A stretch of DNA of 41,412 nt from Clostridiales bacterium (GCA_009911365.1 QXXF01000029.1:1-41412), one strand, 5' to 3'; positions 7,160-15,624 are shown, counted from the first letter of the stretch. Notes: a model not told the origin generated them from the letters alone. Numbers and translations are program-made.

Positions 7160-8671
7160 TTACCTCCTCATGTTCCTTTCCTGTAAAATCTTTTTTAATA
7201 CTTCTTTTGTGATCTCCTCAATCTCCACTTGGCTCACCTGCTGTTCCACTGTGCCGGATTCTCCTGGCAAAATAGATGGAACCGCTTCTTTTATGGCGTA
7301 TTCTTGTTTTAAATCTTCCAGCTCCTTCACCCCATACGCAAGCCTCTTGATATTGATCAAATTCAGTGGAGTCACGTTGTCAGATGTGGCGCTTCCTCCC
7401 ACCGCGCCGCACCCTAGAGTCAAGGCTGGTGCTAAGTTGGTGGTAGCTCCCACGCCGCCCAATGCCGCCGCTGTATTGACCAACAGACGGGACACCGGCT
7501 TTTTCAGGGCAAATTCCCTGATAATGGCCTCATTTTCAGAATGAATGGTCATGGTATGTCCAGCACCTTCGTTTTCCAGCAGTTCCATGCACTTGTCACA
7601 GGCCTGTTCCCAGTTTTCCACAGTGTAAAAGCCTAAGATCGGGCAGAGCTTTTCCCGAGAATAAGGATGATTTTTGCCCACCTCTTGTTGCTGGGAGATC
7701 AGTACTTTGGTGCCTGTGGGCACTGTGATGCCCGCCATGCGGCAGATGTGCCCCGCGTCTTTTCCTACAATGGCCGGGTTCATGGTGTTGTTTGCCCGCA
7801 TGATGAATTTGCCTACTTTTTGACTTTCGTCTTCTGTCATGAAGTACCCGCCTTGAGCTTTGAGTTCTTTCATGGCCGCCTCCTTCATGCAGGTTTCCAC
7901 TACAACGGACTGCTCGGAAGCGCAGATGGTCCCATTGTCAAATGTCTTGCTGTCCATGATCCGCTTGATGGCTTTTGAGATGTCCGCACTGCGCTCTATG
8001 AAAGCCGGGCCGTTTCCTGGCCCCACCCCCAGTGCCGGATTTCCCGAGCTGTAGGCGGCTTTCACCATGGCCTCTCCACCGGTTGCCAGGATGACGGCCG
8101 TGTCCTTATGTTTCATCAGCTGGTCCGTGGCTTGGAGCGTAGGGAGGCTCACGCACTGGACGATATGTTCTGGCGCACCGGCTCTCTTTGCCGCCTCCGC
8201 TATGATCTCTGCTGTTTTTTGGATGCACGCCTTTGCCCCTGGGTGGGGAGAAATGATAATAGCGTTTCCCGCTTTCAGAGAGATCAAAGCCTTGTACATG
8301 GTGGTGGACGTTGGGTTAGTGGAAGGGATCAAAGCCACGATCACGCCCACAGGGACCGCCACCTCCACTAAGCCCGCGTCCCGGTCTTTCTTTATGATGC
8401 CCGTTGTTCGCATGTCCTTGATATACTCATAGGTCACTTGACTTCCCAGCAGGTTTTTCAGCACTTTGTCCTGCCAGACTCCGAACCCTGTTTCCTGACT
8501 AGCCATTTTTGCTAGCTCTTCCCCGTGATCCACGCAAGCTTGGGTGATGGTTCTGATGATTTTATTGATTTCTTCCTGGGTATAATTTCTCAGGGATTTC
8601 TGGGCTTGTTTAGCCCTTGTCATGAGATCCCGGGCCTGCTGGATGGACTGTAAATCTTTATCGAATTCCAT
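7160..8671 (-). CDS. eutE: CoA-acylating acetaldehyde dehydrogenase EutE
   Basis: Oxidises acetaldehyde with NAD+ and CoA to acetyl-CoA. 503 residues of the ALDH superfamily. Catalytic Cys250 lies in DNGTICASEQ, with IPSTNPTSTTMYKALI as the cofactor-site segment and GVGPGNGPAFIE close by. The protein begins directly with the catalytic fold; instead the C-terminal ~38 residues (466-503) hold a linker rich in Gly, Ser and Gln, then an amphipathic helix EIEEITKEVLKKILQERN like an encapsulation peptide. AGAAGGAG precedes the ATG at 8671. PduP is a close relative, but the eut context favours EutE. Confidence 0.92.
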   Translation of the reverse strand: MEFDKDLQSIQQARDLMTRAKQAQKSLRNYTQEEINKIIRTITQACVDHGEELAKMASQETGFGVWQDKVLKNLLGSQVTYEYIKDMRTTGIIKKDRDAGLVEVAVPVGVIVALIPSTNPTSTTMYKALISLKAGNAIIISPHPGAKACIQKTAEIIAEAAKRAGAPEHIVQCVSLPTLQATDQLMKHKDTAVILATGGEAMVKAAYSSGNPALGVGPGNGPAFIERSADISKAIKRIMDSKTFDNGTICASEQSVVVETCMKEAAMKELKAQGGYFMTEDESQKVGKFIMRANNTMNPAIVGKDAGHICRMAGITVPTGTKVLISQQQEVGKNHPYSREKLCPILGFYTVENWEQACDKCMELLENEGAGHTMTIHSENEAIIREFALKKPVSRLLVNTAAALGGVGATTNLAPALTLGCGAVGGSATSDNVTPLNLINIKRLAYGVKELEDLKQEYAIKEAVPSILPGESGTVEQQVSQVEIEEITKEVLKKILQERNMRR

Positions 8672-8694
8672 TTCGTCTCCTTTCTTCTTGATGT

Positions 8695-9351
8695 TTATAT
8701 GAACTTCATAGGGGTTTCAGCGATCCGCTCCACGGCTTTGGCGAACGCGCCGCAGGCCGCTTTGCACGCTGCCTGGGAGCCAGTCAAAAGCCCGCCTGCG
8801 AAGTTAGTTTCCGTAGGCGGTCCGTAAAAGACCTTCATGCTCACATCTGCTACTTTCAGTGCTTCATCCAGGCCGCAGATGGCTTCGTTAGGAGGCGCGA
8901 TGAGATACGCCATGGCTGCTCCCTCCTGAATCCCCGCCTGCTTTGACAAATACGAACCGCTCCTAGATACGCAATGGGCAAAGTAGGTCACTGTTCCCGC
9001 ATCATCAGCACTAAAGAAAAATGCCGCGTTTTCCATATATTCCACTGCGGCTTTCAGCCCGCTTTTGATCTCCTCTGGGTCAGGGCCAGCCAAAATGCCG
9101 ATGAACTCTCCTGCCAGCTTGGTGGACGCATTGGCGGAGCCCGCGTACATGGAGTGCGCGTACGCAACTGTGACATTAGCCTTTTTTGTGGCCTCATCCA
9201 CGGCAGCATAGGAAACATCATCGATATCCGTGGTCAGGATCCCTAAGCTGCGGTAAGGCTTTGCCACGTTCAGTGCCTTTAGCAGCGCTTCATCTGCGTT
9301 TGGTATTTCCTGTATACTCAATACTGTGGCTTTAATCGGATCGCCTTTCAT
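8695..9351 (-). CDS. eutL: EutL tandem-domain shell protein
   Basis: 218 residues, two circularly permuted BMC domains, the usual EutL length. Family traits include KATVLSIQEIPNADEALLKA at the start, the YAHSMYAGSANAST segment, FSADDAGTVTYFAHCVSRSG and the closing GSQAACKAACGAFAKAVE. EutL trimers have a gated central pore, and ethanolamine binding to it has been reported for homologues. AAAGGAATA precedes the ATG at 9351. Confidence 0.94.
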   Translation of the reverse strand: MKGDPIKATVLSIQEIPNADEALLKALNVAKPYRSLGILTTDIDDVSYAAVDEATKKANVTVAYAHSMYAGSANASTKLAGEFIGILAGPDPEEIKSGLKAAVEYMENAAFFFSADDAGTVTYFAHCVSRSGSYLSKQAGIQEGAAMAYLIAPPNEAICGLDEALKVADVSMKVFYGPPTETNFAGGLLTGSQAACKAACGAFAKAVERIAETPMKFI

Positions 9352-9402
9352 TATTCCTTTCCTTCCTAAATTCTCATGGCATGAACTCTAGTTCAGCACC
9401 TG

Positions 9403-10245
9403 CTATAATTTGAAGTCCACGCCGCTTGCTTTTGCCTCTAATATTTTTATAATCACATCCACTGCATAAGCGCCTGCTTCCACTGGCTGGATGCCTTTGG
9501 TGTGGATGTTGGAAATCACCGTCCTGCGGGATTCTGGCATTCCCACCGCCGCTCGGTAGGCGATATAAGCACTCATGCTGCCTGCCGCCGCCAGGCCTGG
9601 GCGTTCTCCCAGCAGCACGCAGGTCACTTCCGCGTTCAAGATTTCAGATATCACGTCCATAGTGGGAACTCTCCCGTACTTTACGAAAAATGGGGTCCCT
9701 GTCTTTATGCCCTTTGCTTCCAGGCCATCTATCATCACTGGTAAAAGATCGGAAATGTTCTCATCTACCGCCAGGCTGCTGAGCCCATCGGACACGTAAA
9801 TCTGAACTCTAGGGCCATAAACGCAATGTTCCTGAAGCCGCAGCTTCGTTTCCTCGCTCAACCGCCTCCCCAGATCAGGCCTGGTGAGATGTTCGTCAAT
9901 ATCTCCGCAAAGGCTTTGGACGCTGAAAAGTTCTAGTTCCTTGAGTATGTTTTCATCCACGCTTTTCAGTACTGCGTCCTTGGCGCTGGCATGGTCTGCC
10001 CGCAGCGCCAGCAATGTTTTGGTGCCAAGCCTTGGCCCTGCTTTTCCGATGCCGATTCTGGCAGGCGTTTTCGTTCTCATGGCATCCAGTGCCAGAGGAT
10101 TTTCCACCTGATCCAATTTGATATTCGCTTTATACGCCGCGGAGGAAATGTCCGTTAAAGGTGCGTCTTTCCGCGGCTCTTGTTCTCCATAAAGGGCTGC
10201 CATGACTTTTCTGGCGATGATGTCGATCAATTCCCTTTCCTTCAT
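9403..10245 (-). CDS. eutC: ethanolamine ammonia-lyase small subunit
   Basis: 280 residues; with EutB forms the adenosylcobalamin-dependent lyase that converts ethanolamine to acetaldehyde and ammonia. Cobalamin-contacting motifs SDGLSSLAVDEN, LLGERPGLAAAGSMSAYIAY and the RADHASAKDAV segment are clear. The N-terminus MKERELIDIIARKVMAALYG is an amphipathic helix followed by a charged linker, resembling the EutC encapsulation peptide. GGAGC lies upstream of the ATG; it follows eutB by 16 nt. Confidence 0.95.
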   Translation of the reverse strand: MKERELIDIIARKVMAALYGEQEPRKDAPLTDISSAAYKANIKLDQVENPLALDAMRTKTPARIGIGKAGPRLGTKTLLALRADHASAKDAVLKSVDENILKELELFSVQSLCGDIDEHLTRPDLGRRLSEETKLRLQEHCVYGPRVQIYVSDGLSSLAVDENISDLLPVMIDGLEAKGIKTGTPFFVKYGRVPTMDVISEILNAEVTCVLLGERPGLAAAGSMSAYIAYRAAVGMPESRRTVISNIHTKGIQPVEAGAYAVDVIIKILEAKASGVDFKL

Positions 10246-10261
10246 AACCTTTGCTCCATTT

Positions 10262-11629
10262 CTATCTGCCTGTGAATATGGTCAGATCCCCCGCCCGCCC
10301 TGTCAGTTTTCCCCGCTCCAGAACGCCCCGCTTTTCCAGCCATGCTTCAAATTCCCCTATGGGCCGCAGCCCTAAGATTTCCCGGACTGCCGCTGCATCG
10401 TGAAAGGCGTTTGTCTGATAATTGAGCATCACATCGTCTGACGCAGGGACTCCAATGATATAATTGCAGCCTGCCGCTGCCAAAAGCATGGTCAGATTTT
10501 CGATGTCGTTTTGCCCTGCGGCCATATGGTTGGTGTAACAGCAGTCGCATCCCATGGGCAGGCCGGTCAGTTTTCCCATGAAGTGATCCTCTAAGCCTGC
10601 TCGGATGACCTGTGTGCTGTCGTACAAATACTCCGGTCCGATAAAACCTACCACCGTGTTCACGATAAATGGCTTGAACTTCTTGGCGTATCCATAGCAC
10701 CTGGCTTCCATGGTCACTTGATCTGCGCCATGATGGGCCATGGATGAGAGTTCCGAACCCTGCCCTGTTTCAAAATACATGCGGTTCGGTCCCTTGGCCG
10801 TGCCTTTCCTTTCCAGCAAGTCCGCAGCTTCTTCAATGGTTTCCGTGGTGAACCCGAAGGCTTCGTTTCCTTTTTGCGACCCGGCGATGCTTTGAAAAAA
10901 CAGATCCGTTGGCGCGCCTTCTTTCACGGCTTCCATCTGCGTGGTGATATGGGCCAGGACGCACTGCTGGGTTGGGATCTCCAACTGGTTTTTGATCTCA
11001 TCGAATCGTTTCAGCACTTCTCTGACGCTGCTCACCGTGTCATTGACCGGATTCAGACCGATCAACGCATCCCCTACGCCATAGCTGAGGCCTTCGTAAA
11101 CAGACGCCGTGATGCCGTCTACGTCATCCACTGTGTGATTGGGCTGCAGTCTCGTGGAAAAGGTTCCCCGCTTTCCCAAGGTGGTGTTGCAAGTGGTTTC
11201 AATACGGATCTTGCTGGCCCCATAGATCAGATCCAGATTGGACATGAGCTTTGTCACGCCTGCGATCACTTCCGCCGTCAGCCCCTTGCTCAAGTATTTG
11301 ATATCCGCCTCGGAAGCGTTGTAATCCAGCAGCCATTCCCGCAGTTCTCCTATGGACCAATTTTTGATCTTATGGTATACTGCCGGCTCCACGCTATCCT
11401 GATCCATACGGGTGACATCGTCTTTGTCGTAATCCACTACCGGATGGTTTCGCAAGTCTGATACCAACAGTTCTGACAAAACCTCCTTGGCCGCAATTCG
11501 TTCACTGTCGTTTTTTGCTGCCAGACCTGCCAGTTCGTCGCCTGATTTTTTTTCGTTTGCCTTTGCCAGCACTTCCTTCACAGATCTAAAGGCATACACT
11601 TTGCCTCCGAGCATTGTTTTGAGTCTCAC
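10262..11629 (-). CDS. eutB: ethanolamine ammonia-lyase large subunit
   Basis: 455 residues, TIM-barrel catalytic subunit. Substrate-site motifs known from the E. coli enzyme are present: STRLQPN (Arg and Gln), IGLNPVND (Asn) and FETGQGSELSS (Glu). The gene starts with GTG at 11629, 4 nt after a GGAGG-type ribosome site, which gives the normal EutB start. It follows eutA by 17 nt. Nothing suggests decay. Confidence 0.96.
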   Translation of the reverse strand: MRLKTMLGGKVYAFRSVKEVLAKANEKKSGDELAGLAAKNDSERIAAKEVLSELLVSDLRNHPVVDYDKDDVTRMDQDSVEPAVYHKIKNWSIGELREWLLDYNASEADIKYLSKGLTAEVIAGVTKLMSNLDLIYGASKIRIETTCNTTLGKRGTFSTRLQPNHTVDDVDGITASVYEGLSYGVGDALIGLNPVNDTVSSVREVLKRFDEIKNQLEIPTQQCVLAHITTQMEAVKEGAPTDLFFQSIAGSQKGNEAFGFTTETIEEAADLLERKGTAKGPNRMYFETGQGSELSSMAHHGADQVTMEARCYGYAKKFKPFIVNTVVGFIGPEYLYDSTQVIRAGLEDHFMGKLTGLPMGCDCCYTNHMAAGQNDIENLTMLLAAAGCNYIIGVPASDDVMLNYQTNAFHDAAAVREILGLRPIGEFEAWLEKRGVLERGKLTGRAGDLTIFTGR

Positions 11630-11646
11630 TTCAAACCTCCAAAGCT

Positions 11647-13083
11647 TTATTGAAATATCAATGTTTTTACTACTACGGGAAGCGCAATTCCCTTCATGAT
11701 GGGCTTCCCGATATCAATGTAATCTCCTTGGCTGACTTTAATGTTATCAATGCACACGATGTCACGGCCGTTTCCCAGTGCTTGCCCAATGGCCTGGCCC
11801 AGAGATTTTGCCATGTCATGCTCTGTTAAAATCAGCAACGGTTCTCCTTCTTTCAATAGACTTTCTCCCCCACAGGCGATCCCTTCTGCCAGGAGGCGAA
11901 GCTCTTCATAAGAGACCCTCTCTTTCCCTTTCATGCACAATATCAGCGTTTCCGCACCAGTCTGTATCTGAAACCATGCCGCTTCCTCAAGGAGTTTCTC
12001 GTGATTGCCTGAAAAAGCGTCTTGCTCCGCTGCCTGACTGATCAGCAACACCGGGATGTTCTTTATGGGAAACAGCTCCTGGCTGTAAGCAATGGTGCTG
12101 CCGCTGACAGCGGTCGCATAAACGCCCGCGCCAACGACTGTGGCCCGAATGGTTTCCACAGGTTCTATCAGTTGATAGTCAGATGTAAGGCTGCTGTGCC
12201 GCAGAGACTGTGCCAGAGACACACCTAGGTCGCCATATTTGTATGGGTTTTCTTCCTTGCGGTAGTAGCAGTCTCCGACTCCCCCTGAAAAAGACAATGC
12301 CTGTATGCGGGGCAGAACCTTAAAATCCCCCAAGCCTTTGCTGGACGCAGTCCGTACCAGTTCGGCCAAGGGACCTACTGGTTCCCAGAAAACCTGCTCC
12401 AAGGCCCGCGCCATGATATCGGTCATCTTTTTCAATCTCTGTGGCGTGACAGTCATTTCCCCTACGGCGATCTGAAAGCCAAATTCCTGGGCCAGGTCAT
12501 TGAGCCTGGGGCTCACATAGGTGATGATACCCTTTTCATCGTATTGGAGCAGTCTGCCGCCAATGTCCAGGCAGGCTTGGGCCATCAACTCTCCACAGCT
12601 AAACGCTGCGATATTCGTGGTGCCGCCGCCGATGTCCAGATTGACAACCGTGCGGCTATGGGTTTTGGAATACGCTTCTGCCCCAGAACCTTTGCCAGCG
12701 ATCATGGATTCCAGATCCGGCCCCGCGGTGGCTACTACGAATTCGCCCGCCAAGCTGCTCAGCTGATTCACAAGGGTATCGGCGTTTTCTTTGAGCAGAG
12801 ATTCTCCGGTGATGATGACTGCGCCGGAATCCACCATGTCCGGCGTGACCCCCGCGCCGCGGTACTCTCTTTCTATGATGCCTTTGATCTCATCTCCGTT
12901 CAAATGCGTGTCATCCAGGCTAGGTGTGTCATAGATCCTGCTTTTGTAGAGGATCTCTTTTTCTGTGATATCCACCTGCGGCACCATGTAAGATACCGCT
13001 GTGTTGGAAAAGGAAAGCCTGCTGATTACCATGCTCAATGTAGTTGTTCCAATATCAATTCCTACGCTTAAAATCGAATCCAT
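11647..13083 (-). CDS. eutA: ethanolamine ammonia-lyase reactivating factor EutA
   Basis: 478 residues. An actin-fold ATPase that swaps damaged cobalamin out of EutBC. Phosphate loops SVGIDIGTTTLSMV at the start and VNLDIGGGTTNIA near residue 150 are visible, followed by FSGGVGDC. The ATG at 13083 lies 9 nt after GAGGAG; a TTG two codons earlier is too close to the ribosome site. Expression depends on the antiterminator leader directly upstream. Confidence 0.93.
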   Translation of the reverse strand: MDSILSVGIDIGTTTLSMVISRLSFSNTAVSYMVPQVDITEKEILYKSRIYDTPSLDDTHLNGDEIKGIIEREYRGAGVTPDMVDSGAVIITGESLLKENADTLVNQLSSLAGEFVVATAGPDLESMIAGKGSGAEAYSKTHSRTVVNLDIGGGTTNIAAFSCGELMAQACLDIGGRLLQYDEKGIITYVSPRLNDLAQEFGFQIAVGEMTVTPQRLKKMTDIMARALEQVFWEPVGPLAELVRTASSKGLGDFKVLPRIQALSFSGGVGDCYYRKEENPYKYGDLGVSLAQSLRHSSLTSDYQLIEPVETIRATVVGAGVYATAVSGSTIAYSQELFPIKNIPVLLISQAAEQDAFSGNHEKLLEEAAWFQIQTGAETLILCMKGKERVSYEELRLLAEGIACGGESLLKEGEPLLILTEHDMAKSLGQAIGQALGNGRDIVCIDNIKVSQGDYIDIGKPIMKGIALPVVVKTLIFQ

Positions 13084-13103
13084 GGTCAAATGCTCCTCGC
13101 AAA

Positions 13104-13183
13104 GAAAAAAGCTCTTTCAACCGAATATATACGGTCAAAAGAGCTTCGTCGCTCTGTGTGCCGTCCCGCCTCATCGCAGGGAC
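13104..13183 (-). promoter_or_regulatory. EutV (ANTAR) two-hairpin antiterminator and terminator upstream of eutA
   Basis: Read on the minus strand. P1 hairpin at 13163-13183 closes GC around the loop GAUGAG. P2 hairpin at 13140-13155 is AGAGC-GACGAA-GCUCU. The 3' arm of P2 is shared with a terminator (stem 13109-13117 with 13138-13146, inner ACCG/CGGT stem, U-run from 13104-13110). P2 formation therefore excludes the terminator, as in the Enterococcus eut sites. The published loop rule is A at position 1 and G at position 4; here both loops have G at 1 and G at 4. Confidence 0.85.
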
Positions 13184-13205
13184 AAATCCTATATTGCTGC
13201 TTCTG

Positions 13206-13820
13206 TTATTTTTTGCGGGCTTTTTGTTCTTTCTGCGCTGCGCTCATGCTCTGGTGACTCATGATGATCATTTCCGCTACTACCCGCATGGATTTTCTCT
13301 TGTCCATGCTGATGCCCCGCATGTACTTGTAGGCCTCGTCTTCGCTCATGTTTCTCGTGCTCATGACAATGCCTTTTGCCCGGTCAATGAACATCCTGTC
13401 TTTCAGCTGTCGGTCCTTTTCCTCGTTTTCCTTTTGCAGCTGCTGGATCTCTTCGCTTCGTTTCAGTGCCACCTCGATGGTAGGGACAAGCGCTTTGTCA
13501 GTCACCGGCTTCACCAGATAGCCCATGACGCCCAGTTCCCCAGCCTTTTCCACAAAGTCGCTGTCACTGTAAGCAGTGAGCATGATAACGCAGTGGGACA
13601 AGCCCTCTTCTTTGATGACTCTCGCTGCGCTGAGGCCATCCAGCATGGGCATTTTCACATCCAGAATGACCATGTCCGGCCTTTGTTTTCTACAGATCTC
13701 GATGGCGTCAAAGCCATCTGCCGCTTCGCCTGTGACTTTGTATCCGGCAAGCTCCAGCCGCTCTTTTATATCCAGCCTAGTTATGGCTTCATCGTCCACG
13801 ATCACTACGCTTTTACACAT
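13206..13820 (-). CDS. eutV: response regulator EutV with ANTAR RNA-binding domain
   Basis: 204 residues. Receiver domain 1-120 with acidic pair Asp9-Asp10, phosphoacceptor Asp54 (VILDVKMPMLDG), Thr in MLTAYSD and Lys in YLVKPV. A short coiled coil (residues ~120-140) leads to the ANTAR domain, with DRAKGIVMSTRNMSEDEAYKYMR and the downstream helix. Phosphorylated EutV dimers bind twin hairpins and block terminators. It is the first gene of the eut operon, behind its own twin-hairpin leader, so it should promote its own expression. The tail KARKK is basic. Confidence 0.94.
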   Translation of the reverse strand: MCKSVVIVDDEAITRLDIKERLELAGYKVTGEAADGFDAIEICRKQRPDMVILDVKMPMLDGLSAARVIKEEGLSHCVIMLTAYSDSDFVEKAGELGVMGYLVKPVTDKALVPTIEVALKRSEEIQQLQKENEEKDRQLKDRMFIDRAKGIVMSTRNMSEDEAYKYMRGISMDKRKSMRVVAEMIIMSHQSMSAAQKEQKARKK

Positions 13821-13909
13821 CTATCCAATCTCTCCATGATCCCTTGAAAAAGTGGTAACGGTTTTGTTGAAACTCTGTCCATATCGCACAGCGATATTTC
13901 CTACGTTAG

Positions 13910-13976
13910 AAAAAAAGCTCCAGCAATGCAATATCGCTGAAGCTTCTATGCTTTTTCATAAACACGCCGTTGTGTT
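13910..13976 (-). promoter_or_regulatory. EutV (ANTAR) two-hairpin antiterminator and terminator upstream of eutV
   Basis: On the minus strand P1 (13961-13976) is AACAC-AACGGC-GUGUU and P2 (13940-13953) is AAGC-AUAGAA-GCUU. Both hexaloops have A at position 1 and G at 4, the published EutV rule. The 3' arm of P2 is the 5' arm of a terminator (stem 13915-13924 with 13936-13945, then U-run to 13910). P1 begins at the predicted first bases of the transcript. Confidence 0.9.
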
Positions 13977-13983
13977 GTCTTTT

Positions 13984-14012
13984 ATTATACTTGTGCCGAG
14001 TTTGGATGTCAA
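13984..14012 (-). promoter_or_regulatory. consensus sigma-A promoter of the eut operon
   Basis: Perfect TTGACA (14007-14012) and TATAAT (13984-13989) on the minus strand with a 17-nt spacer. Predicted start about 13977. Such a strong promoter means that control is mostly through the downstream antiterminators. Confidence 0.9.
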
Positions 14013-14118
14013 CTGTTTTTTTGGGGTGGAAAAATTGGTAGGCTTACTGTGTGTTCGCCAAATACTCGTTGATGAGCATATCAACGTCCTTATATGCGTT
14101 TTCACTTCCCACTCCCTT

Positions 14119-14174
14119 AAAAATCCCAAAAACCCACGACAGGCACCGCGACTCGCAATGCCCGCCATGGGTTT
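14119..14174 (-). terminator. terminator of the nitrilase-permease transcript
   Basis: A long GC-rich stem-loop, with outer arms AACCCA/TGGGTT (14131-14173) and inner GGCA/TGCC and GCGA/TCGC pairs, is followed on the minus strand by TTTTTGGGATTTTT. It ends 34 nt after the permease stop. Between it and the eut promoter (14013-14118) only a short inverted repeat (14067-14086) is seen. Confidence 0.75.
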
Positions 14175-14208
14175 TGTTGCTATGTTCACTTGTGAAAGAC
14201 AGAATGCG

Positions 14209-15573
14209 TTATTCGTCCAGGCTCATGGTCACAGACTTCTTGAAGCCCTTTGTAACGATAGCCAAAATGATGACGCCGATCACCAGCCAGATAATACCGT
14301 AGATGATAGACACGCCGCTCAGATTGATGAGCATGTACATGGTGTAGATCGCACCTACCAGCGGGATCAGCAGATGTCTAAAGAAGTCGCCCGCAGTTCT
14401 GTTCTTGTTCTTTACATAGTAATGTCCGATTACGGAAAGGTTTACAAATGTGAAGCCCAGCAGAGCGCCAAAGTTAATCAAGCAGGACGCAATAGTCAGC
14501 GAGAAGAACAGAGCAGTCAGTCCAAAGGCACCCATGATCAAGATGTTATAAGAAGGAACATGGAATTTCGGGCTGATGTATCCAAAGCATTTCTTCGGCA
14601 GCAGGCCGTCTCTGCCCATACCGAACAATACTCTGGACGCAGATGCTACCGCATTGACAGAAGCTGCGATACAGCCTACCACATATGCCGCAATAAAGAA
14701 GTAGCTCATTCCAACATTAGCCACATGTGCGATCACTTCTACCGCACCGCCGTCCAGGTTCTGGATCTCATTCCAAGCTGTCGGCCATGCTGCCTGCAGG
14801 ACATAAGTAAAGATCACGTACATGGTGCCGACACCCACACAGCAAATCATAATGGCTTTTGGAATGTTCTTTGTCGGTTCGATGGCTTCCTCGCCTAGAG
14901 CCGCAATACCGTCAAATCCCAGGAACGCCAGACACACGATAGCCGCACCGGCTGCGATACCGGAAACACCACCCATTTCCTTGAATTCAGGTGCATTGTA
15001 GAACGCTTCCATATTCAGATCCAGTCCATTTCCAGTGATAAAGCGGATCGTCATGATAAACAGCACTACCAGGAAAATCAGTTGGATAATAACCACCACA
15101 TTGTTGAAAATGTCAGCCACTTTGATCCCCAACAGGTTCGCTCCTGTTACAATGACCGTAAAGATAACGACCCATATCCAGATTGGTACGTTTGGAAGAG
15201 CTGCCTGCATGAAGATCGCAGATGCCAGATAGTTAAGCATAGGCAGAAACATGTAGCCCAGCACGATGGTCCAGCCCGCGATGAATCCCAGATAAGGATT
15301 AAAGGTTTCTGTGGCATATGCGTAAACAGAACCAGATGACGGAAACGCCTTTGACATCCTGCAATAGCTGTAAGCAGTAAACACCATGCATAATGTGGCT
15401 ACTACGTAAGTCAAAGATACGTGCCCATGGGTCGTGTTTGTTACAATACCATAAGTCGTGAAAAATGCCAGTGGAATGATAAATGCGATTCCGTAGAAAA
15501 CAAGAGATCTCAGCTTCAAGACTCTCGCCAGTTCTGCTGGCGCAGAACTGTTCTGTCCATTTTGGTTGCTCAT
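14209..15573 (-). CDS. APC-family amine/amino-acid permease
   Basis: 454 residues, about 12 membrane segments, typical APC length. The first segment pair (LVFYGIAFIIPLAFFTTYGI) and the SSGSVYAYATETFNPYLGFIAGW motif are APC signatures, as is the EEAIEPTKNIPKAI loop. It resembles putrescine/amine importers (PuuP-like) more than lysine-type permeases, by pattern only. It follows the nitrilase gene by 51 nt, on one transcript from the sigma-54 promoter at 16624. Since no eutH is present, an ethanolamine role is conceivable, but the shared operon points to the nitrilase substrate. Confidence 0.85.
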   Translation of the reverse strand: MSNQNGQNSSAPAELARVLKLRSLVFYGIAFIIPLAFFTTYGIVTNTTHGHVSLTYVVATLCMVFTAYSYCRMSKAFPSSGSVYAYATETFNPYLGFIAGWTIVLGYMFLPMLNYLASAIFMQAALPNVPIWIWVVIFTVIVTGANLLGIKVADIFNNVVVIIQLIFLVVLFIMTIRFITGNGLDLNMEAFYNAPEFKEMGGVSGIAAGAAIVCLAFLGFDGIAALGEEAIEPTKNIPKAIMICCVGVGTMYVIFTYVLQAAWPTAWNEIQNLDGGAVEVIAHVANVGMSYFFIAAYVVGCIAASVNAVASASRVLFGMGRDGLLPKKCFGYISPKFHVPSYNILIMGAFGLTALFFSLTIASCLINFGALLGFTFVNLSVIGHYYVKNKNRTAGDFFRHLLIPLVGAIYTMYMLINLSGVSIIYGIIWLVIGVIILAIVTKGFKKSVTMSLDE

Positions 15574-15624
15574 AATTACCTCCTAATGATTGCTTTTGTT
15601 ATTAAAAAAAATTTCGAGCCATAG

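Noticed and set aside
8695-9351. EutL as a possible PduB-type shell protein
   Set aside because: Length, the YAHSMYAGSANAS segment and the position after eutC all fit EutL.
9383-9394. GAACTCTAGTTC dyad in the eutL-eutC gap as a third EutV site
   Set aside because: The stem leaves almost no loop, there is no A1/G4 hexaloop, no second hairpin and no terminator after it.
13956-14208. Short minus-strand reading frames between the APC permease and the eut promoter
   Set aside because: They overlap a clear terminator hairpin and the consensus promoter, have no ribosome site at a sensible distance and resemble no protein. One frame ending KDVDMLINEYLANTQ looks protein-like but could not be tied to any family.
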